A stretch of 64,000 nucleotides of DNA from Calothrix sp. 336/3. GTDB taxonomy: Bacteria > Cyanobacteriota > Cyanobacteriia > Cyanobacteriales > Nostocaceae. Below are positions 57,929 to 64,000 of the stretch, one piece after another; the stretch's first letter is position 1; every line of letters starts with the position of its first letter. The stretch is taken from positions 2,768,700 through 2,832,699 of the forward strand of contig NZ_CP011382.1 in NCBI RefSeq assembly GCF_000734895.2, in the 5' to 3' direction. Under the pieces are notes generated by a model. It was not told the DNA's origin. It did not search any database and was given only the letters and a program-made list of their open reading frames with translations. A program made the position numbers and the translations under genes.

Positions 57929-58813
57929 ATGTCCAATTTAGATGATTTTACACCCCAACTGACCGCCGATGGCTCATTTACCTTTTTCTCTCCAGATTTT
58001 CAGGAAGCATTTCACAGTCACCATGGAGCTAAACAAGAAAGTTTTCTCAAATTTGTAGAACCAACCCAACTGAAGAAACAGGCAGAAAAACCCCATCTGA
58101 AATTATTAGATATTTGCTATGGGTTAGGGTATAATACTGCTGCTGCCTTGCAAAGGATTTGGCAAACTAATCCTGATTGCTGCGTCGAGATTATTGCCCT
58201 AGAATTAAATCCCCATGTGCCCCAGTCTGCCATTAAACATCAATTGTTTGTAGATTGGAATTATCCCTATCTTGATATTTTGACTGAGTTAGCTTTTAGC
58301 TATCAAGTAAAAGCTGCAAACATCAAGGCAGAATTGCTAGTTGGTGATGCGAGAAATACACTGAGGCAAGTACAGCAATCAGGTTTTGTAGCTGATGCAA
58401 TTTTTCTTGACCCTTTTTCCCCACCTCAATGTCCTCACCTGTGGACTTTAGAGTTTCTAAAAATGGTAGCTCAGTGCTTACACTTAGAAGGTTACCTTGC
58501 CACCTATTCCTGTGCAGCAGCAGTACGTCAAGCACTTTTAGATGCAAATTTAGACATTGGCTCAACTCCACCAGTCGGTAGGCGATCGCCAGGAACCGTT
58601 GCTGCTCATCACCCACTTTCTCACCTATATCCCCTATCTCTAGAGGAAACAGAACATTTACTTACCCGTGCTGCTATTCCCTATCGCGATCCTGAACTTC
58701 AAGATACTGCGAATACAATTATTCAACGACGGCAGCAAGAACAAACAAACTCTAGCCTAGAAACCACTTCCCAATGGCGTAAGCGCTGGCAACAAAACAA
58801 GCGAGTAGACTAA
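57929..58813 (+). CDS. MnmC N-terminal-domain-like methyltransferase
   Basis: About 294 residues from ATG 57929 (MSNLDDFTPQLTADGSFTFF); the ORF extends to 57893 but the extra residues are not family-like. Motifs: SPDFQEAFHSHHGAKQE, LKLLDICYGLGYNTAAAL (SAM binding), IIALELNPHVPQ, AELLVGDARNTLRQ, and AIFLDPFSPPQCPHLW (the DPF-P catalytic loop). These match the MnmC/MnmD methyltransferase part, which completes mnm5s2U at tRNA position 34 in E. coli. No FAD domain is present, as is normal for MnmD-type stand-alone proteins. The tRNA target in cyanobacteria is inferred. Confidence 0.82.
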   Translation: MSNLDDFTPQLTADGSFTFFSPDFQEAFHSHHGAKQESFLKFVEPTQLKKQAEKPHLKLLDICYGLGYNTAAALQRIWQTNPDCCVEIIALELNPHVPQSAIKHQLFVDWNYPYLDILTELAFSYQVKAANIKAELLVGDARNTLRQVQQSGFVADAIFLDPFSPPQCPHLWTLEFLKMVAQCLHLEGYLATYSCAAAVRQALLDANLDIGSTPPVGRRSPGTVAAHHPLSHLYPLSLEETEHLLTRAAIPYRDPELQDTANTIIQRRQQEQTNSSLETTSQWRKRWQQNKRVD

Positions 58814-59670
58814 GGGACAAGGGCAAGGTTTTTTACTCCTAATAGTGTTTATTTTGTCAATATCATTAGCGATAAATATCAGGGAAAAAGTCATGAATCA
58901 ATGACCATTCTTATGGCTAAGATTGAATACCAAGCTAATTTCTTAGCTCCTGAATCCTTGGATTCACAATCTTTTTAGGAAATGAAGCAGATCTGGAGGG
59001 TACATAGATAGGCACAAGGCAGGCAGTGTCAATACCACCCTATCAAATCAATGTCTCTGGTTTTGGGGTGAAGCGATACAGTTTCTAGTATAAAAAGTAA
59101 TTATACTTAGTCAATTCATTCAATGGAGTGTAGTGTAAAATCATACAGATTTTCACCTATGTATGTGCTATCCTAAGGTAAATATAAGAATCCTAGTTAA
59201 TAAAATGTAAAAAATATGACTGAAAATATTACTGATTTTATCTAATACTACTTTTAGGGATTTTTGTGATTATAATCACTAATAAGTTCGCCTCTGATTA
59301 CTTACACCAGTAAGCCTCTGATAAATAATTTATAGATGGGTAAGAAAAATCCCTGGTTGAATCATACATTTAAATAATAGAAAATACCCTTCCACAGCCA
59401 TGTTAAGAAATCGCCCTAAGACACCCAATTTAAGATTTACACTAATTATCCATACTGTAAATATTGCAAACAGGTATTGGCACATAGACTGCGGATGTTG
59501 TGAAAGCTTTTGGTAAAGACTATCAAAAGAATATTTTGTGGATAAATCTAATTTCGATAGTTTGTCCGGCAGCCATCAACCTTGTCGAAGTAACCGAAAT
59601 ATCCATATCAAGGATTAAACTGGTTTTTTGCGGATGATTTTGTTAACTCTTTAAAAGATTGGAGCGCCTT
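58814..59670. other. 857-base AT-rich intergenic region
   Basis: Between the MnmC-like gene and the HD-GYP regulator gene. No ORF, tRNA or insertion remnant was recognised. It should hold the regulator promoter. Confidence 0.5.
59661..59664 (+). promoter_or_regulatory. ribosome binding site deciding the HD-GYP start
   Basis: GGAG at 59661-59664 lies six bases before the GTG at 59671, favouring that start over the in-frame TTG at 59659. Confidence 0.55.
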
Positions 59671-60906
59671 GTGACTCAATGGAAATCCAAGCATACAGGC
59701 TCTACCGAACAAATTGTTAGTGGGTCTAACCCCTTAATTAAAGGGAATTGCATCGGTGTAAATCCTGCCTTGGGATTAAAAAATATAGATAATTATGCCC
59801 TAGGGATACCTCAAAAAGAACTAAAGGATTTAAAAAGAGAAGTGGGTGAGGCATCTTCTGCTTTGAGAAACAGACCTTTTTACTCTAGTGGTGATACAGT
59901 AACGAGTCTACCAACAGAAGGGTTGAAAGTGAATGTCATAGATACAGATGCGCCGAAGGTGCTAGTGGTAGATGACCATGCAGCTAGTCGGATGACGGCG
60001 GTTGCTCTGTTAGCAATGGAAGGTTATGAGGTTGTAGAAGCTGATAGTGGTGTTGTGGCACTAGAAATGGTCACAGACAAGCAACCAGATTTAATCTTGT
60101 TAGATGTCATGATGCCGGGAATGGATGGATTTGAGGTCTGTCAATTACTCAAGCAGCAGGAGGATACAAGACTCATACCAATCATTTTTGTCACAGCTTT
60201 AAATGATCGGCGATCGCGGATTCGCGGTATAGAAGCTGGAGCAGATGACTTCCTAAGTAAACCCTTCGATCGTGTAGAGTTAGCAGCTAGAGTTAAGTCC
60301 TTAGTACGGCAAAAGCGTCTGAATGAAGATTTAGACCATGCGGAACAAGTTTTATTTTCCATTGCTAGAGCTATTGAAAGCCGTGATCCGAATACAGGTA
60401 ATCATTGTGAACGGTTAGTGCAATTGGGATATGCCTTTGGGGAATATCTTCACCTCAGTCGCAACCAAATTCGAGACTTAACCTGGGGTGGGTATCTTCA
60501 CGATATAGGTAAAGTTGGTATTCCCGACGCGGTGCTACTCAAAAAAGGTACTCTCACCCCCCAAGAGTGGATTACCATGCGACAACATGTCCTGATCGGT
60601 GAGCAAATTTGTCAGCCTTTGCGCAGTATGCAAGGAGTCATCCCGATTATCCGCCACCATCATGAGCGTTGGGATGGTTCCGGCTACCCTGATGGTTTGC
60701 AAGGCAATGATATTCCCTTGCTGGCACAAATATTTCAAATCATAGATATTTACGATGCTTTAACCAGCGAAAGACCCTATAAAAAAGCTTTTACTCCGGA
60801 AGAAGCATTGGCTGTAATCGAACAAGAAACTCAGCAAGGATGGCGAAACCCTGAATTAATGCAGCAATTTGCCGATTTTATTCGGACTAGAATTGATAAA
60901 TCCTAA
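59671..60906 (+). CDS. HD-GYP response regulator (RpfG-like)
   Basis: About 411 residues from GTG 59671 (see ribosome binding site). After an uncharacterised N-terminal extension of about 90 residues, a receiver domain (about 95-210) shows VLVVDDHAASRMTAVALLAM, LILLDVMMPGMDGFEV (phospho-Asp), PIIFVTALNDR and FLSKPFDRVELA. An HD-GYP domain follows (about 225-410) with NHCERLVQLGYAFG, LTWGGYLHDIGKVGIPDAVL and HHHERWDGSGYPDGLQGNDI (GYP motif). Proteins of this kind hydrolyse cyclic di-GMP when phosphorylated. All catalytic motifs look intact. No partner kinase is near. Confidence 0.92.
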   Translation: MTQWKSKHTGSTEQIVSGSNPLIKGNCIGVNPALGLKNIDNYALGIPQKELKDLKREVGEASSALRNRPFYSSGDTVTSLPTEGLKVNVIDTDAPKVLVVDDHAASRMTAVALLAMEGYEVVEADSGVVALEMVTDKQPDLILLDVMMPGMDGFEVCQLLKQQEDTRLIPIIFVTALNDRRSRIRGIEAGADDFLSKPFDRVELAARVKSLVRQKRLNEDLDHAEQVLFSIARAIESRDPNTGNHCERLVQLGYAFGEYLHLSRNQIRDLTWGGYLHDIGKVGIPDAVLLKKGTLTPQEWITMRQHVLIGEQICQPLRSMQGVIPIIRHHHERWDGSGYPDGLQGNDIPLLAQIFQIIDIYDALTSERPYKKAFTPEEALAVIEQETQQGWRNPELMQQFADFIRTRIDKS

Positions 60907-61221
60907 GTCCTAATTCTCTTGGTACATCACTCTGAAATGTTTCCCCCATTTTTAACCTAGCAACTTAAGTAAGTCGCCACGAATCAGCCTAACTATGTAA
61001 CAGAATGTGAATGACTCGAAACCCTTGTGATTAATGCGATATATCGCGTCCCTACTTACTACTTCTTACTCATTACTCCCCACTCCTGACTCCTACCCGA
61101 CAATTTTGCCTTAGTCGAGTACTAGGTGTCAGGTATTTTTTGACCAGCACTAGCTGCAAACTGACTATTGGCGGCAATTAGCTGGTATTATTTGAGCCGG
61201 AATTATAGCCGATAGCTAATT
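60907..61221. other. 315-base gap before glmU
   Basis: Contains a pyrimidine-rich stretch near 61049-61100 (CTTACTCATTACTCCC-like) of the same style as the heptamer arrays. No gene recognised. Confidence 0.4.
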
Positions 61222-62574
61222 ATGGTAGTCGTAGCAATTCTAGCGGCAGGACGTGGAACAAGAATGAAGTCAAACCTTCCTAAGGTTCTGCATTCATTAG
61301 GTGGGCGATCGCTAGTAGAAAGAGTGATTGAGAGTGTCAAACCCCTGGCACCTTCCCGACAAATGTTAATTGTTGGGTATCAAGGAGAAGAAGTCAAAAC
61401 TGCTATGCAGTCCCTTCCTCATCTAGAATTTGTCGAACAGACGGTACAGTTAGGTACAGGTCATGCTATCCAGCAATTATTGCCACATTTACAAGGGTAT
61501 AGTGGAGACGTTTTAGTGCTAAATGGGGATGTACCCCTATTACGTACAGAAACTTTAAATAATTTGCTACAAACTCACCAAGAAAAGCAAAATGCTGCCA
61601 CAATCCTAACTGCATACCTACCCGACCCCCAAGGCTACGGTCGTGTATTCTGTAATGGTGAGAATGTAGTCCAGCAAATCGTTGAGGAAAAAGACTGTAC
61701 CGCAGCCCAAAGACAAAATCGTCGCATCAATGCTGGTGTTTATTGTTTCCGATGGCAGGATTTAGCCCAGGTTTTACCACTGTTACAAGCGAATAACGCT
61801 CAGCAGGAATATTACCTAACCGATGCTGTCACCCAAGTCACACCTGTAATGGCGGTAGATGTGGCAGATTACCAAGAAATTTTAGGTATTAACGACCGCT
61901 TACAACTAGCTACAGCCTACGAAATTCTTCAGCAACGCATCAAAGAAGCTTGGATGAGGGCAGGTGTCACCCTAATTGACCCAGCCAGTATTACCATTGA
62001 TGAAACTGTGCAATTAAACCCCGATGTGATTATTGAGCCTCAAACCCACCTCCGAGGCAACACAGTCATTGAATCTGGTTGTCGCATTGGTCCGGGGAGT
62101 TTAATTGAAAATAGTCACATCAGTGAAAATACGACAATTCAATTTTCTGTGGTGACAGATAGCACTATTAAAGATGGTAGTAGGGTCGGACCCTATGCTC
62201 ATTTGCGTGGTCATGCAGAAGTCGGTGCGGGGTGTCGTATTGGTAATTTTGTGGAGTTGAAAAACACCCAACTTGGCGATCGCACAAATGTTGCTCACCT
62301 TTCCTATCTGGGTGACACGACAACGGGAACTAAAGTCAATATTGGTGCTGGAACAATTACCGCTAACTATGACGGAGTCAAAAAACACCCAACAAAAATT
62401 GGCGATCGCACCAAAACAGGTTCTAACAGTGTTCTGGTTGCACCTATCACCCTGGGTGATGATGTCTATGTTGCAGCTGGTTCGACTGTCACCGAAGATG
62501 TTCCCGATAACAGTCTGGTAATTGCCCGTCAGCGACAAGTAGTTAAGGAAGGATGGAAAAGCAAGCAATCCTGA
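61222..62574 (+). CDS. glmU: bifunctional GlmU: N-acetylglucosamine-1-phosphate uridyltransferase and glucosamine-1-phosphate acetyltransferase
   Basis: A 450-residue enzyme making UDP-GlcNAc for peptidoglycan and lipopolysaccharide. The N-terminal uridyltransferase starts [20 protein letters not shown] with [19 protein letters not shown] and QEYYLTDAV. The C-terminal left-handed beta helix contains the hexapeptide repeats [51 protein letters not shown], then [20 protein letters not shown]. All parts are complete. It is monocistronic in appearance. Confidence 0.97.
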   Translation: MVVVAILAAGRGTRMKSNLPKVLHSLGGRSLVERVIESVKPLAPSRQMLIVGYQGEEVKTAMQSLPHLEFVEQTVQLGTGHAIQQLLPHLQGYSGDVLVLNGDVPLLRTETLNNLLQTHQEKQNAATILTAYLPDPQGYGRVFCNGENVVQQIVEEKDCTAAQRQNRRINAGVYCFRWQDLAQVLPLLQANNAQQEYYLTDAVTQVTPVMAVDVADYQEILGINDRLQLATAYEILQQRIKEAWMRAGVTLIDPASITIDETVQLNPDVIIEPQTHLRGNTVIESGCRIGPGSLIENSHISENTTIQFSVVTDSTIKDGSRVGPYAHLRGHAEVGAGCRIGNFVELKNTQLGDRTNVAHLSYLGDTTTGTKVNIGAGTITANYDGVKKHPTKIGDRTKTGSNSVLVAPITLGDDVYVAAGSTVTEDVPDNSLVIARQRQVVKEGWKSKQS

Positions 62575-62638
62575 TGAGTCACAACATCAGCACGACTTTC
62601 CCGTACCCTGATTAATCTTTGCCTGAGTTCTAATATAT

Positions 62639-62663
62639 ATACAGGGTATTATCTGCCCTGTAT
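62639..62663. other. inverted repeat between glmU and the DUF29 gene
   Basis: ATACAGGG (62639-62646) and CCCTGTAT (62656-62663) form an eight-base stem with a nine-base loop, in the 116-base gap. No T run follows on the plus strand, so it may be a regulatory hairpin or weak terminator. Confidence 0.5.
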
Positions 62664-62690
62664 CCTTGCAACCATGGTGGTATTCCCCAT

Positions 62691-63020
62691 ATGGAAGAAT
62701 TACTAGAACTCAGACAAATGCTAGAGCAAGGAAAAGTTCAAGAAGCGTTACTGCTAGTTAACGAGTTAGAAGAAATCAGCCTCAGCGATAAAATCAATAA
62801 AATTGATAGCTACGGTGTCATTCTTCTCATGCATCTAATTAAACAGCAGGCAGAACAGCGCTCTACCCGTTCCTGGGAATTTTCCATTGAAAATGCTGTG
62901 CGAGAAATCAATAAGACTAACAAACGTCCCAAATCCCAGGGTTTTTACTTGGATATGCCAGAAATCCGCGATATTCTGGAGCAAGCATATCCAACTGCGG
63001 TGAAAAGAACAGCCCTATAA
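62691..63020 (+). CDS. DUF29 family protein
   Basis: A 109-residue protein with the DUF29 pattern: LLELRQMLEQGKVQEALLLV, ELEEISLSDKINKIDSYGVI, LLMHLIKQQAEQRSTRSWEF and EINKTNKRPKSQGFYL, ending in a short helix. All-helical. The family is expanded in cyanobacteria and has no known function; some members neighbour mobile elements. No linked partner gene was recognised. Confidence 0.88.
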   Translation: MEELLELRQMLEQGKVQEALLLVNELEEISLSDKINKIDSYGVILLMHLIKQQAEQRSTRSWEFSIENAVREINKTNKRPKSQGFYLDMPEIRDILEQAYPTAVKRTAL

Positions 63021-63103
63021 GCTTTTGAAGGTCACTATGAAACCTAAGAACTCCTAGCCATGGTTGATCAACAGCAGGTGATTTCCACCGCACTACAATT
63101 AAT

Positions 63104-64000
63104 TCAACAATGACCGACTAATTCCCCCTCACCCCATTCCAAGGTATCTCCCATAAATTCCCCATTGTGGTAAGCAGCAAGTAACACCTGGCTAGTTTTA
63201 CCCCAAGCAATGGTTCCATCTCTATCCAAGGCGATCGCCCCGAAATCTCGTTTATTCGCTTTCGCTTCCCCAAAGGAACGCTGCATTGCATCTTTCAAAG
63301 ACATCCCATCCGTCACCCGCACCACAACCCGTGCAGCCAAACACTCATCGATAATATCTTCACCAATTCCTGTACAGCTAACTGCTGCATACTGAGTTGC
63401 ATAATTTCCCGCAGGCATGGCAGAATCACTGACACGTCCAATTCTTTCAAATCCCTTTCCACCCGTAGAAGTACCGACAGCTATCTTGCCTTCCGTATCT
63501 AAAGCAACAACACCTATGGTGCCTCTACGAGCGCTACTTGCCTCAGCAAATTCTGGTTCTGCAATCACCCCTGCCATTGTCCGTTGAAAATTGTCCTGCC
63601 GTTCTTGAATCCATTCCTGGAGACGTAAATCCGTCAAAGCATTGTAACTTGGAACCTGTAATTCCCTAGCCAACTCTGCGGCACCATAATCAGATAAGAC
63701 GCGATCGGGAGATGTTTGCAAGAAATCAGCTAAATCAATGGGGTTTTTGATGCGTGAGATATTAATCACACCGCTAAAACTTTGAGTTGCACCATCCATC
63801 AAGGAAGCGCTCATCCGAATTTGCCCATCGGATTGCAAAACAGAACCCGTACCCGCATTAAAACGGGGATTATCTTCCAATAGCTGGCAACCACGAACTA
63901 CAGCATCCTTGGCGCTACTACCGTTGGCGAGCAATCCGTAGACTTCCTCAATAATTGTATACAAAGCTTCTCTTACTGCCGCAACACCACCTTTTCCCTG
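63104..64000 (-). CDS. isoaspartyl peptidase / plant-type L-asparaginase, partial
   Basis: The 5' end lies beyond the window edge: the frame is open to base 64000 (GKGGVAAVREALYTIIEEV), upstream of the TTG that could otherwise be taken as a start. The alpha part shows AVVRGCQLLEDNPRFNAGTG and MDGATQSFSGVINI; the autocleavage site is RRGTIGVVALD, where the Thr becomes the N-terminal nucleophile of the beta subunit; beta has GKGFERIGRVSDSAMPAGNY and SCTGIGEDIIDECLAARVVV. It hydrolyses isoaspartyl dipeptides and asparagine and recycles cyanophycin breakdown products in heterocystous cyanobacteria. The C-terminus ends normally. Confidence 0.93.
   Translation of the reverse strand, partial: QGKGGVAAVREALYTIIEEVYGLLANGSSAKDAVVRGCQLLEDNPRFNAGTGSVLQSDGQIRMSASLMDGATQSFSGVINISRIKNPIDLADFLQTSPDRVLSDYGAAELARELQVPSYNALTDLRLQEWIQERQDNFQRTMAGVIAEPEFAEASSARRGTIGVVALDTEGKIAVGTSTGGKGFERIGRVSDSAMPAGNYATQYAAVSCTGIGEDIIDECLAARVVVRVTDGMSLKDAMQRSFGEAKANKRDFGAIALDRDGTIAWGKTSQVLLAAYHNGEFMGDTLEWGEGELVGHC

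Noticed and set aside
63060..63113. A 17-residue ORF after the DUF29 gene (MVDQQQVISTALQLIQQ)
   Set aside because: It looks like the N-terminus of a longer protein but stops at once; too short to support, though it may be a gene remnant.

Overview
The window is a typical piece of a filamentous, probably Nostocales-type, cyanobacterial chromosome. Evidence: an allophycocyanin-B gene (apcD), a Rubisco accumulation factor (Raf1), a menG-type quinone methyltransferase, groESL with both CIRCE and a K-box-like site, frequent GCGATCGC (HIP1-like) octamers, and clusters of short heptanucleotide tandem repeats between genes. Most genes are housekeeping genes, singly transcribed or in very short operons on both strands. 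No tRNA, rRNA, CRISPR array, prophage or intact insertion sequence was seen.

Layout. 0-5 kb: two small nuclease-fold genes (a PD-(D/E)XK protein and a Uma2 protein), then a leftward methyltransferase-ureD-ureA-ureB group that lacks ureC next to it, and a frameshifted IS66 transposase remnant. 5-8.2 kb: an HTH-ATPase gene truncated at its 3' end that runs out of frame into a second ATPase gene, whose N-terminal membrane region is made of 25 Gly-Val-Ala repeats. 8.3-12.4 kb: groES-groEL with regulatory sites, a decayed [2Fe-2S] ferredoxin gene, and a conserved NarL-type response regulator. 12.6-23.2 kb: asnS, small conserved genes, an anti-sigma-type kinase, rlmD-type methyltransferase, apcD, purL, purF and a DUF6888/DUF6887-type pair whose first member has an internal stop codon. 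23.2-28.6 kb: small membrane and stress-type proteins, a secreted protein with a duplicated domain, an M23 peptidase and an SH3/peptidoglycan-binding protein. 28.6-36 kb: 7TM-HD phosphohydrolase, an ADP-ribosylglycohydrolase-like gene, aroQ with a tiny overlapping upstream ORF, and topA. 36.4-42.9 kb: a cell-envelope block with a Pro-rich outer-membrane-type barrel, a FecR protein with a long PPVDNK repeat, and a CHASE2-Ser/Thr kinase. 44-64 kb: LabA-like NYN protein, leuA, DUF445, menG, REC-GAF regulator, raf1, GT39-type glycosyltransferase, UvrD-like helicase, M20 peptidase, sulfurtransferase, MnmC-like methyltransferase, HD-GYP regulator, glmU, a DUF29 gene and an isoaspartyl peptidase cut by the window edge.

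How the parts fit. The clearest functional groups are the heat-shock operon with two regulatory elements and a nearby regulator gene, the de novo purine pair purL-purF, the two neighbouring peptidoglycan-directed exoproteins, and the FecR/CHASE2-kinase/outer-membrane-barrel block, which could be a trans-envelope sensing unit. Several loci show active decay: ureC missing from its usual place, the IS66 scar, the ferredoxin pseudogene, the DUF6888 nonsense codon and the truncated ATPase. Family and domain names come from sequence pattern recognition only; no database search was possible.
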